A stretch of 64,000 nt of DNA from positions 3,797,001 through 3,861,000 of the forward strand of contig LT907983.1 of the NCBI GenBank assembly GCA_900230115.1, read 5' to 3'. Of the stretch, positions 35,070 to 43,822 are shown in pieces. Every line of letters starts with the position of its first letter. Position 1 is the first letter of the stretch. The stretch is from Spirosomataceae bacterium TFI 002. Its GTDB lineage: Bacteria > Bacteroidota > Bacteroidia > Cytophagales > Spirosomataceae. The position numbers and the translations under genes were made by a program. Below the pieces are notes generated by a model. It was not told where the DNA came from, made no database searches, and worked only from the letters and a program-made list of their open reading frames with translations.

Positions 35070-37469
35070 TTAAAATATATTATAGTTCAGTTTTGTATAA
35101 AAAGCTCTTCCAGCTTTTTGCAAGGCATAATTATCAAAGACCTGCTCATTGAAAATGTTCTTTGCGTCAAAGCTTATTGTTATTTTGTTGTTGGGCAGTG
35201 TAAAAGCAAAGCCCAAGTCATTTACTAGTTGGGTAGGAATGATGTCTTTTCCTGCACTTCCTAGGCTCTCCCAGTCTCTAAAAAATTGGTGTACATAACT
35301 TAAGTTATGATAGATAGAGACGCGGCTGCCCTTAAGAATAAGGTCGTTTAGGTTGTATCTTGTGTTGTTATTTAAAGTAAAATATGGCTCGTTTCTTAAG
35401 CGGTCTCCGAAATAGATATACTGTGAGCCATTGGCGTCAAACTGTTTATTGAATCGTGCATTGAACAAAGAGACTCCCAGTTTTAGAAACAGTTTTTCGA
35501 TGTAAGAATAATTCAGTTCTGAATCCACACCTCTACTCAAAACAGCATCTTGGTTTTCAAATGAAAACGTTTCGTCTTGTTGGTTTGCCACAGCTTGGCG
35601 AATCATCCCTTTGGTATCTCTGAAAAAGACATTGCTCATCAGCTTAAAAGTGTGTCCGCTTGTTCTAAATGGTCCAATATTAAGTCCAACGTTTAAGTTT
35701 TGGCTACTCTCTGGATTGAGTTGATAAGAGGGGTTTATATTTTCTGCGGTATTGCCGAAAACCTCTTGACCAGTTGGGAGTCTGATCGCATTTTCAAGTG
35801 AAGTCATTATTTGTAATTTTCGTATCAATTGAAACGAAACAGCTAATCCATAACCGTTTTTTGTAGTGGTTTTGTCATATTCATAAGCAGTAACAGCTCC
35901 ACCTCTTGAGGCTCGTACGGCGTCTTTTAAACTTACGTTTTGATTATAGAATTTGTAGAATAATGAAGACTTTAGCTTGTCGGTAAAGAAGCTGTTTTCA
36001 ATAGCTAATCCGTAGACATCCTTGGTGAGGTATCGAGTATCTATTAGTTCCCTTTCGGCAAGTGGTTTAAGAGGGTCATCTGGTTTACGTTGAAAACCTG
36101 TTCGGAGGAAATTAAAAACCAATCTATTTCCTGCGTTGAAATTGTAAATTCCGCTGGCTTTTAAGCTAATCGTACTTTCTATGTCTTCATTTAAAGTTGG
36201 TACGCCAGCTTCTGCTCCAGAAGACCATTCTTCCCATTTACCGTCTTCATTGAAATCTGATAACTCACCATACCAGTTAGTAATATACGCAACAGTATCT
36301 ACTACTTTTCTTTTGAGGTTTGACTTAGAACCAAATAATGAAATGTCCAAATTCTTAAAAAGAAAGCCGTCTTTTTTATAGGTCGCGTTGAACATTCTGG
36401 TGCTTTGGTATGCACGTCTGTAGGCGTATACTGATTCCATTGTGGCACCATGTTGGACATCTTTGTCAAGGTCCGAAACCACCATACCCACATATGCCTT
36501 GTCAGCCCATTTTTTGTCGGAAACTCCAAGGTCAATTTTGGAACCATAGGATTGGTAAGAATCATGAAATCTTTCGGCAGTGATGTAATCTATTTTTCCG
36601 AACTTATTGGTGATGTAAATTTGATTTCCCCACACATCATAATTGTTGTCGGAGTAATTGTAGAATCCTGAAGCATTGAGGGTTATACCTGTTTTCTTAT
36701 TCCTTAGTGAAGTGTTTAAGCTTGCGTTGTGGGTATTAAATGAGCCAACTGAGTAGGCCACATTCATCATGTTCTTTGCCTCTTCGTTCAATATGATATT
36801 AATTGCCCCACCCAAAGCATCTGTAGCTAGCTCAGCAGGAACAACGCCCTTGTAAACTTCTATTCTTTCTATGAGATTGGTAGGAAGGCTACTTAAAGAA
36901 AAAGAAGGCCCAAAGTTCTCGATAGGCACACCATCGATGAATATCCTTATCGAACTCCCTGATAGCCCATTTATATTATATACCACTCTTGAACCTTGCC
37001 CCCCAGACTGTCTTATTCTAACACCTGCACTTTGGTCGAGTAAATCCATGGCTTGTACAGACTGGAACTTTATGTCTTTGGTTTCAATAGCATTTACCGC
37101 AAAACCCTTGGTTTCTATTTTAGTTTCGGTGGATTTTGCTGTGACATATATTTCGTCTAGTTCGCTTGCGTCTTCAGCGAGTTCAATCTTATAATTAAAG
37201 TGGGAAGTATTGAGGTTAAGTTTTATACTCTTCTTGGTAAAACCTATGGAAGAAATTGTTGCATTGTAGTTGCCTTCTTTAATTCCTTTTATTTCAAAAT
37301 TACCATTCTCATCTGTTTGGGTTCCCCAAGATGTTTTGTCCAAAATAACATGGGCAAATGGAACGGGCTGTCCTTTTTTTAAATCGGTCACCTGACCAGA
37401 AAAAGATACTTGGCAATAGCCGTGTATAGAGCAGATGGCAATTAGCAGAAGGGTTTTTAGAAAACTCAA
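35070..37469 (-). CDS. TonB-dependent receptor, iron/siderophore-type
   Basis: A 799-residue outer-membrane receptor. A signal peptide (ending YCQ) is followed by a carboxypeptidase-regulatory-like domain (FSGQVTDLKKGQPVPFAHV), a TonB plug (about residues 110-230, IEVYKGVVPAELATDALGG) and a 22-strand barrel ending in Phe. The family imports ferri-siderophores, cobalamin and others; the following PepSY reductase, DUF4374 and DUF2271 point to iron. It is the first gene of a five-gene operon with gaps of about 1-65 bp. Confidence 0.94.
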   Translation of the reverse strand: MSFLKTLLLIAICSIHGYCQVSFSGQVTDLKKGQPVPFAHVILDKTSWGTQTDENGNFEIKGIKEGNYNATISSIGFTKKSIKLNLNTSHFNYKIELAEDASELDEIYVTAKSTETKIETKGFAVNAIETKDIKFQSVQAMDLLDQSAGVRIRQSGGQGSRVVYNINGLSGSSIRIFIDGVPIENFGPSFSLSSLPTNLIERIEVYKGVVPAELATDALGGAINIILNEEAKNMMNVAYSVGSFNTHNASLNTSLRNKKTGITLNASGFYNYSDNNYDVWGNQIYITNKFGKIDYITAERFHDSYQSYGSKIDLGVSDKKWADKAYVGMVVSDLDKDVQHGATMESVYAYRRAYQSTRMFNATYKKDGFLFKNLDISLFGSKSNLKRKVVDTVAYITNWYGELSDFNEDGKWEEWSSGAEAGVPTLNEDIESTISLKASGIYNFNAGNRLVFNFLRTGFQRKPDDPLKPLAERELIDTRYLTKDVYGLAIENSFFTDKLKSSLFYKFYNQNVSLKDAVRASRGGAVTAYEYDKTTTKNGYGLAVSFQLIRKLQIMTSLENAIRLPTGQEVFGNTAENINPSYQLNPESSQNLNVGLNIGPFRTSGHTFKLMSNVFFRDTKGMIRQAVANQQDETFSFENQDAVLSRGVDSELNYSYIEKLFLKLGVSLFNARFNKQFDANGSQYIYFGDRLRNEPYFTLNNNTRYNLNDLILKGSRVSIYHNLSYVHQFFRDWESLGSAGKDIIPTQLVNDLGFAFTLPNNKITISFDAKNIFNEQVFDNYALQKAGRAFYTKLNYNIF

Positions 37470-37733
37470 GATTTATTCTTATTTAGACCAATTATAAATT
37501 GAGCTGCAAAGAAATGAAGCAATGATTTAATAAGCAAGTCTTATTTAGAAAAAATCTAAATAAGGAAATTTCAATACTTCTAAGTGGTGTTTATTAGCAA
37601 TTGATATTGAATAAATCCTAACTAAGATCCGGCGAAAATGAATTTTATTTTAGGTGTTACTGACATTGAAAGCCCTAACTACACACAAATATTAGCGAGT
37701 AATTCTAAGAGTATTTAACTCTTTAAAATTTGT

Positions 37734-37754
37734 GTTACAAGGTTTTATTGTAAC
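37734..37754 (-). terminator. Possible hairpin at the end of the Rieske operon
   Basis: GTTACAA / TTGTAAC (7-bp arms, 7-nt loop containing the stop codon of the 230-residue gene). On the minus strand it is followed by ACAAATTTT, so it is at best a weak terminator. Confidence 0.3.
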
Positions 37755-38437
37755 CAGGCTTTAATTTTAGATGGCTGGGTAAGATAGCTATTTCCTAATT
37801 CAAGCCACAGACCATCACCAAATTGAAGGTAGATTCCTTCTTTGCTTGGTGATTCTGTTCTTGCTTTTTCGTACTTAATTTCTGCCACAAAAATGTCCTC
37901 TAAGAAGGCATTGAGCTGCTTCCAAGTCAATGATTGTACCTCTTTATTTTTAGTAAGCGTAAATGACCTTTCTACAAATGAAGCATTGAATTCGTAAACG
38001 TTTCTTCCGTCGTGGTTGATTCTAACTATCTCAATAAAAAGAGGAGCTTCTCGCTCTGCTTTTTCTAAGATTGCTTGTTGCATTTGCTCCATAAAAAGCT
38101 TCCAATCTTCCGTGTTCTCAGGAAATTGTCCACTTACTTCTATATATTCCTCGTGGTCTTCGAGCGTTTCTTTTTTGTGAAAAGTACTTTTGCTGTAAAT
38201 AGCATCCAATGCATCTAGCCATACAATAGGTAGGTTGACTCTTAACTTAAAATCGTCGTTATCAGTAAATCCTTCGTCTATTATTTCATCAATTGTAAGG
38301 ACCTCTCTCTCTAGATAATTAATCTCAAACGACGCCTGCATGCCACTAGAAAAAGGTTTTGTCTCTATTTCTATAGCGTGGGCATAAGGTGGAGGTGTTA
38401 ACTCATTTGTTTGAAACTTGAGGTTCAATGTAGGCAT
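37745..38437 (-). CDS. Hypothetical cytoplasmic protein
   Basis: A 230-residue protein without signal or membrane segment, rich in Glu, with mixed alpha/beta character. I do not recognise a family. Its first 35 bases overlap the end of the MenE-like gene, so it is certainly in the same operon. Function unknown. Confidence 0.75.
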   Translation of the reverse strand: MPTLNLKFQTNELTPPPYAHAIEIETKPFSSGMQASFEINYLEREVLTIDEIIDEGFTDNDDFKLRVNLPIVWLDALDAIYSKSTFHKKETLEDHEEYIEVSGQFPENTEDWKLFMEQMQQAILEKAEREAPLFIEIVRINHDGRNVYEFNASFVERSFTLTKNKEVQSLTWKQLNAFLEDIFVAEIKYEKARTESPSKEGIYLQFGDGLWLELGNSYLTQPSKIKAWLQ

Positions 38438-39467
38438 CTATGGTTCTTAGTTTATCTATTTTACCAGATTTGGTATATTTAAATTCCGCCAAAGGGTAAA
38501 ACATTTTTGGAATCTCAAAATTAGGCATTTTACCCTTAAATATTTCCCTGTTTAGAGTTATATCGTTTGATTCAATATAAGTACAACAGAGTTTTGTTCC
38601 CAAAGTCTCGTCTGGCAAGCCAAAGCAAAATAGCGTATGTCCTGAGATTTGGGTAAGCTGAGATTCCACTTTTTCTAGCTGAATTTTCACTCCACCGCTG
38701 TTTATCACATTATCTGCCCTGCCCAAAATTTGGAATTTGTCTTTAGTTTCATTTAAGAGGACAAGGTCGTTGGTTTCTATCCATTCAAAACCCGTGGAAG
38801 GAGCGGCTATTTTAAGGGTATTTCTATCGCTATTTTCTAATTTGACTTTAGGTAAAGCTGTGAATTCTTTATCATTCAGGTTCCTAACGGCAATGTGGGT
38901 GATTGTTTCTGTCATGCCATAAGTAGCCTTAAACGGAAGGTGAAGCTCTATTAGTTGTGCTTCCAAATCTTCGGGAATACTTGCACCGCCTATCAGAATT
39001 ACCTTGGCTCTCTTTAGCAATCGCAGGTTTGCTATTGAAGAAATACTCATCTTGATTTGCATTGGAACAAAAGCAAATACAAAAGAGTCAAAAGTTGTTC
39101 CAGCAAGTCTTTCAAATTCATGAAGATCTGGAATTGGATTTGAGCTAGGTGAAATAGAAATAAGTTTGGCTTTTAATTCAAAAGCCCTCACTATCATCAT
39201 TTTACCTGCAATAGATTCGGTGGACAAATTACAAACGAAAACATCATTTTTGTCCAAAAGAAAAGCATCAATACTCATTTGTACCGATGCTTTCATATAA
39301 TCTTTCTGTAATTCTATTGACTTTGGCTCACCAGTAGAACCCGAAGTGAAGACTGTGATCTTATCACTTTTACTCTTCCATTCTAGTATGAAGTCAAGGA
39401 CATTTTGATCGACATCATTAAAGTGTTGCCTTATTACAGAGTCTTTCTCAAAATCAACGAGTATCAT
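38403..39467 (-). CDS. AMP-binding ligase, MenE-like (o-succinylbenzoate--CoA ligase type)
   Basis: A 354-residue adenylate-forming enzyme, shorter than most (450-550) but typical of the compact MenE found in Bacteroidota. The ATP loop is FTSGSTGEPKS, the adenine motif ATYGMTETITH, the hinge LGRADNVINSGG, and the catalytic Lys lies in YTKSGKIDK near the C-terminus. It probably activates o-succinylbenzoate for menaquinone synthesis, though no other men genes are visible here. The ATG overlaps the stop of the Rieske gene by one base. Confidence 0.8.
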   Translation of the reverse strand: MILVDFEKDSVIRQHFNDVDQNVLDFILEWKSKSDKITVFTSGSTGEPKSIELQKDYMKASVQMSIDAFLLDKNDVFVCNLSTESIAGKMMIVRAFELKAKLISISPSSNPIPDLHEFERLAGTTFDSFVFAFVPMQIKMSISSIANLRLLKRAKVILIGGASIPEDLEAQLIELHLPFKATYGMTETITHIAVRNLNDKEFTALPKVKLENSDRNTLKIAAPSTGFEWIETNDLVLLNETKDKFQILGRADNVINSGGVKIQLEKVESQLTQISGHTLFCFGLPDETLGTKLCCTYIESNDITLNREIFKGKMPNFEIPKMFYPLAEFKYTKSGKIDKLRTIDAYIEPQVSNK

Positions 39468-39952
39468 TACTCAAATATCCTTAAAGTATTAGATGTTGCG
39501 GTGTAGGATGTATTAAATTTCTTCAGTGCTGTTGTTGCTGGTTTTTCTTTAACTGCTCCTGTAGAACTAAAAACTGATCCATGTGCTGGGCATACAAAAT
39601 CGTCCGTTTCTTTTCTGTAAAGGTCAATTGTAGTTCCCTGATGCGTACAGGCACTAGAAACAGCTACAAATGAACCATCCAATTTACGAGCTGCAATTAC
39701 TCCTTCAGACTTAATTACAAGAAAACCACCATTTTGCTTAAGAGCAGTATTGCCAGTAGCATCGAGGTTAAGCGTAAAGTCAACTTTATCTCCGTTTCCA
39801 GGTTTAATCATTGGGTCAGGAATTTCGGACTCACCGCATGATTGGAGGCAGTTCATCAGCATAATAGCTCCAAAGCCTAAACCCACTTGTTTCATGAAGT
39901 CCTTGCGATCAATTACTTTGGATTCAGTTTTATCAATTTCTTGTGTTTGCAT
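39467..39952 (-). CDS. Rieske [2Fe-2S] lipoprotein-like protein
   Basis: A 161-residue protein. An N-terminal DRKDFMKQVGLGFGA stretch leads into a hydrophobic segment with a lipobox-like LQSC (Cys near residue 39), so it is likely exported, perhaps by the Tat route as folded Rieske proteins are. The cluster ligands are CTHQG and CPAHG, separated by about 17 residues. It begins the three-gene operon with the MenE-like ligase. A menaquinone-linked electron-transfer role is inferred from that neighbour. Confidence 0.88.
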   Translation of the reverse strand: MQTQEIDKTESKVIDRKDFMKQVGLGFGAIMLMNCLQSCGESEIPDPMIKPGNGDKVDFTLNLDATGNTALKQNGGFLVIKSEGVIAARKLDGSFVAVSSACTHQGTTIDLYRKETDDFVCPAHGSVFSSTGAVKEKPATTALKKFNTSYTATSNTLRIFE

Positions 39953-40093
39953 AATGTGGTAGGTTGTTTAGAAAGTCAAATTTCTACTACTATATACGAA
40001 CTACCATAGAAAAGGTTGAGTTTTTCACGTATTTTTTTTAATAACTAGTTTAAATTTGTACAAACAGTTTAGTCAAAACGGCGTTTTAAAATC

Positions 40094-40564
40094 ATGAGCG
40101 AAATAGAAAATCCCATAGATATCAAAATGGTGGCGGATAATCCAGGTTTAATGGAGTACGCCACATCGGCTGGTAGTGCAATCATAAAGCCTGAAGACAT
40201 GGGTAAGGTGAAAGGAAAAGCACAAATGGCAATGCGTCAGCAGACTTTTGATCAGCTGGAAAAACTTTATCGCCAGATAGATTTTTTGACTAAACAAGCA
40301 AGTGAGATTAAGGATCGTATAGAAGTATCTGAGAGGATTTATGATGCCAAGATGAGTTTTGAGCCAGTAATCAATCACTCTTATTATCTTTATGAAAAAA
40401 AAGACGGAATGGATGTTTTATCCATGGTTGCTCCAGAAGAGTGGGGTGGAAGGCTTCCTTTCAATCATTTCCTAGCTAAAGCTTTACTTTTGGCAGATCA
40501 TACTTGGAAAGTTGAATTTGTAAATCAAGAAATGGAAGCTGACTTTATTAATATACCATCATGA
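40094..40564 (+). CDS. DUF2452 protein
   Basis: A 156-residue cytoplasmic protein. The central segment LEKLYRQIDFLTKQASEIKDRIEVSE is a predicted coiled coil, followed by YYLYEK and PEEWGGRLP, which match DUF2452. Its stop overlaps the start of the EVE-domain gene by 4 bases (ATGA). Function unknown. Confidence 0.75.
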   Translation: MSEIENPIDIKMVADNPGLMEYATSAGSAIIKPEDMGKVKGKAQMAMRQQTFDQLEKLYRQIDFLTKQASEIKDRIEVSERIYDAKMSFEPVINHSYYLYEKKDGMDVLSMVAPEEWGGRLPFNHFLAKALLLADHTWKVEFVNQEMEADFINIPS

Positions 40565-40974
40565 ATTATTGGCTCGTAAAATCTGAACCTGAATCGTACT
40601 CTTGGGATACTTTTGTTGCCAAGGGAAAAGATATGTGGGATGGTGTACGGAACTACGCAGCTCGCAATCACATGAGAGAAATGAAACTTGGTGATCAAGT
40701 TTTGTTTTATCACTCAAACAAAGGAAAGGAAATAGTGGGCATCGCAAAAGTAGTAAAGGAGCACTACCCAGATCCCACTACTGATGATGAACGCTGGTCG
40801 GTTGTAGAGCTGGCACCCATCGAGAAATTGCCTAAAACTGTAACTTTAGATCAAATAAAACAGGACGAGAGTTTGTCAGATATGTCCTTGCTTCGCCAAA
40901 GTCGACTATCTGTTCAGCCTGTGTCTCAATATGCTTTTGATAGAATTCTTGGCATGGCATATACCGAAAAGTAA
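40561..40974 (+). CDS. EVE-domain protein (THYN1-like)
   Basis: A 137-residue PUA-like EVE domain from the first residue: MNYWLVKSEPESYSWD, then DGVRNYAARNHMREMKLGDQVLFYHSN and the closing LSVQPVSQYAFDRIL. EVE domains bind modified bases in DNA or RNA; here it stands alone without a nuclease or other effector domain. It is translationally coupled to the DUF2452 gene. Confidence 0.92.
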   Translation: MNYWLVKSEPESYSWDTFVAKGKDMWDGVRNYAARNHMREMKLGDQVLFYHSNKGKEIVGIAKVVKEHYPDPTTDDERWSVVELAPIEKLPKTVTLDQIKQDESLSDMSLLRQSRLSVQPVSQYAFDRILGMAYTEK

Positions 40975-41030
40975 TCTATTCGTTATAAATTCGTTTGAGT
41001 TTTAACCATAACATACTTCTGAATTTTGTA

Positions 41031-42587
41031 ATGAGAATTTTACTGCTTTGTTTTCTTTTAATTTCAACCATTTCTCAGGCCCAACTTCTCAAAAATATTG
41101 AAGTGGAGGTTGTTGGACGCCCTACTTGGGATATGGAAATATCTCTTGGAGAAGAAGGTTTGATCTTTCTTGTTAAGTCGGACGTCACCAAAATCAATAT
41201 TTTCAAGTTTGACAGTGACCTTAATGAAGTTTGGCGAAAAGAGTATTTTTTAGATGCAGAAAGGGCTCCCAAAGCTTACACCATTGCGAACGATAATGTT
41301 TCGTTCTTATTCAGTGAAACTCAAGGGATGTATTACCAGGTTTTTGAAGTGGCTCTCCACTCTGGAGAATTGATACAATCTGGTTTTGAGTTGCGTGATT
41401 TCTTTGTAGACCAAGATTATGTTTTCTTAGATAATAAAGTGATAATGGCGGGAAGCAATGCAAATGGAGCTGCTTTTTACCAATATGATTTCGAGAATAG
41501 AATTGGAGATTTGGTCGAAAAGGATATCACAGGAGACGTTCAAGTCAATCTTTTTGAATACTTACCTGACGAAAATAAGATTGAAAGTCTTTGGTCAGTT
41601 AAGGTGAATGGATATAGCAACGAAAAGAAAAAGAAAGGCCAATATATCAAAGATTCATACATCGTTCATGCTGTCTTTGATACAACAGGCAATCTGATAA
41701 GCAAGCACAAGATAGGTCAAAATGCTGGTAAATTTCCTACACAAGCCCAGCTTGTACGACTGAAAAATGGAGATAGACTTATCATGGGACTCTATCAGTC
41801 TACTGAAGGTGATAAAGGGGTGTTTACTTTTGGACTCAACTATGATAAAGTGATTAAAACATATCCATTCACTCAGATGCTTAAAGGGCCAAAAGCTCTT
41901 GCAAATGAAGACTTACAGCAATTGTATACCAATTATAAGTTTTTAGATATCAAACCCATTCTAGGGAACGATGGGCAGATTCTATTTGGAGGCGTGTTTT
42001 TTAGCCCTAAATACAATACCGTAACCGAATACGATAGGAACAATAACTATCCTTATGGCACGGGTTATGGAAGTAGATATGGATACGATCGATATGGCAT
42101 GAATAGGTCATCTTCACGAAGCCGTTCAAGAGAGGTTTTTGTAGGCTTCAATTACCCTACTGGATTTGTAGCTGAGTTTACTCCTGATGGGACTTTGTTA
42201 AAACAAAACCGGATTGATTTAAACCATCAATCCATGCAAATACAACAGCCAATTACCTTTAATCAAGGTGGATCCGTTGCGTTTTGTGTTCAGGGAGATG
42301 TAGCAACCAACAACTTTAACATTAGTAATAAGCCTATTCGTTATAAACTGTCGGAAGAGAGTAACAAGCAAAACGCTTACTTGCCTCACTACGAGGGTGT
42401 TTACTATTGGTTCAATAACTATTTCTTTGCCATTGGTTCTAGGTCGAAAATAGAAGCAATTTCTGTAAATGACAATCGAACTGAATCAAGTTCAACTAAG
42501 AAGAAAAAAAGACGAAAAAAGACTCCTGCTTCCTTTTCGCAGGTTCGGAAAGTATTCTACTTGACAAAAATAGCTAGTGGTGTATAG
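41031..42587 (+). CDS. Exported protein of unknown function
   Basis: The start is placed at 41031, where a signal peptide begins (MRILLLCFLLISTISQA), rather than at an in-frame ATG 36 bp upstream. The mature protein of about 500 residues is rich in beta strands, with a Tyr/Gly/Arg/Ser-rich segment (about residues 345-375) and a basic KKKKRRKKT stretch near the C-terminus. I do not recognise a family. Confidence 0.7.
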   Translation: MRILLLCFLLISTISQAQLLKNIEVEVVGRPTWDMEISLGEEGLIFLVKSDVTKINIFKFDSDLNEVWRKEYFLDAERAPKAYTIANDNVSFLFSETQGMYYQVFEVALHSGELIQSGFELRDFFVDQDYVFLDNKVIMAGSNANGAAFYQYDFENRIGDLVEKDITGDVQVNLFEYLPDENKIESLWSVKVNGYSNEKKKKGQYIKDSYIVHAVFDTTGNLISKHKIGQNAGKFPTQAQLVRLKNGDRLIMGLYQSTEGDKGVFTFGLNYDKVIKTYPFTQMLKGPKALANEDLQQLYTNYKFLDIKPILGNDGQILFGGVFFSPKYNTVTEYDRNNNYPYGTGYGSRYGYDRYGMNRSSSRSRSREVFVGFNYPTGFVAEFTPDGTLLKQNRIDLNHQSMQIQQPITFNQGGSVAFCVQGDVATNNFNISNKPIRYKLSEESNKQNAYLPHYEGVYYWFNNYFFAIGSRSKIEAISVNDNRTESSSTKKKKRRKKTPASFSQVRKVFYLTKIASGV

Positions 42588-42631
42588 AGAATTGTGATTT
42601 TACTTTTCTTACAACCTTATTTTTTGGATTT

Positions 42632-43819
42632 TTGCAAACGGTTCACTTAATAAATAAGACCATCAGACTTTTAAGTTTATTTTCGATTGTTTGCTTTGCT
42701 TTAATTTCTTGTTCTTCTGGTAGCGGAGGTAAGGACAGCTTGCCGCGTTTTACAGTCTTGAACGGAGATTCTTTACAGTATTTTGCAGTCAATTATTTAG
42801 ACGAAGAACTAAGTAAAAGCAGCTCTTCCGCTGTTGATTTTTACAAAAGGGCAAGAGCAAAATTTCAAACCGGCCTTACTGAAAAGGCCTTGGAGGATAT
42901 TTATATTGCTGCCAATAAGGATGGCGATAACCCAGATATCCTTTTATTGCAAGCTAGGATTCAATATAGCCTCGGTATTTTTGATAAAGCTGCAAAGTCT
43001 GCAGACTTGGCCGAGTCCCTTGGAAATGAAAGTAAAGAGTTATTTGTTTTAAAGGCATTGCTCAATTCCCGAGATGGAAACCTCAATGTTGCCAATGATT
43101 ACATTAAGAATGCATTACTCAAGGCTCCGTTTTCAGGAGATGTTTGGTTGACCAAAGGAAAGATTAGCTCTCAGGCAGGTTCGCAAGAGGAAGCCATGAG
43201 TGACTGGAAAAGGGCAATTTTGCTAAACCCCTTGGAGTTTGAAGCATATCAAATTTTAATAGACGAATATATAAAACTTGAAAAAGTAGATTCGGCATTG
43301 TTGTACAATGAAAAAGCTATTTCAAAATTCAAGCATAATGTTGATTTAGAAATTAACAAAGCTGCGATTCTGGAACAAGTAGGAGCATTAGATAGTGCAG
43401 TTGCTGTTTATTCTAATATAGTTAGAAAATATCCTAGCCGATTAGATGTGCTAACCAGCTTAGGTAACACATATTTTAAAAATAAAAATTACTCATCTGC
43501 TTACGTGACTTATCGTAAAGTTCTTGATAAGTTACCTACCAATGCCAATTTGTATTATTTGGCAGGTCTGAGCAAAGAAAAAATGGGAGATTACAATACG
43601 GCACAAGAATTGTATATTTTGGCTAGTGCGAAGGATTCCACCGATGGGAAGTACAATCAAGCTTACCGACGAGTTGAATACATCATTGAAAGTAGTGTAA
43701 GAAGAAGAATTAATCAAAGGGCAAAAGCTACTAAGAAAGAAGAAGAGGCTCCGATATTAAGAAGAAAGGTATTCAGTGTAGAGCCTTTAGAAAAAAAGAC
43801 AGAGATTAAAACGAATTAG
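42632..43819 (+). CDS. TPR-repeat lipoprotein
   Basis: A 395-residue lipoprotein (lipobox LISC near residue 27) followed by about seven tetratricopeptide repeats, e.g. SLGIFDKAAKSADLAESLG and QEEAMSDWKRAILLNPLEFEAY. The start is TTG at 42632, as no ATG or GTG precedes the signal peptide. It probably scaffolds protein contacts in the periplasm. It ends 3 bp before thrS. Confidence 0.85.
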   Translation: MQTVHLINKTIRLLSLFSIVCFALISCSSGSGGKDSLPRFTVLNGDSLQYFAVNYLDEELSKSSSSAVDFYKRARAKFQTGLTEKALEDIYIAANKDGDNPDILLLQARIQYSLGIFDKAAKSADLAESLGNESKELFVLKALLNSRDGNLNVANDYIKNALLKAPFSGDVWLTKGKISSQAGSQEEAMSDWKRAILLNPLEFEAYQILIDEYIKLEKVDSALLYNEKAISKFKHNVDLEINKAAILEQVGALDSAVAVYSNIVRKYPSRLDVLTSLGNTYFKNKNYSSAYVTYRKVLDKLPTNANLYYLAGLSKEKMGDYNTAQELYILASAKDSTDGKYNQAYRRVEYIIESSVRRRINQRAKATKKEEEAPILRRKVFSVEPLEKKTEIKTN

Positions 43820-43822
43820 AAA

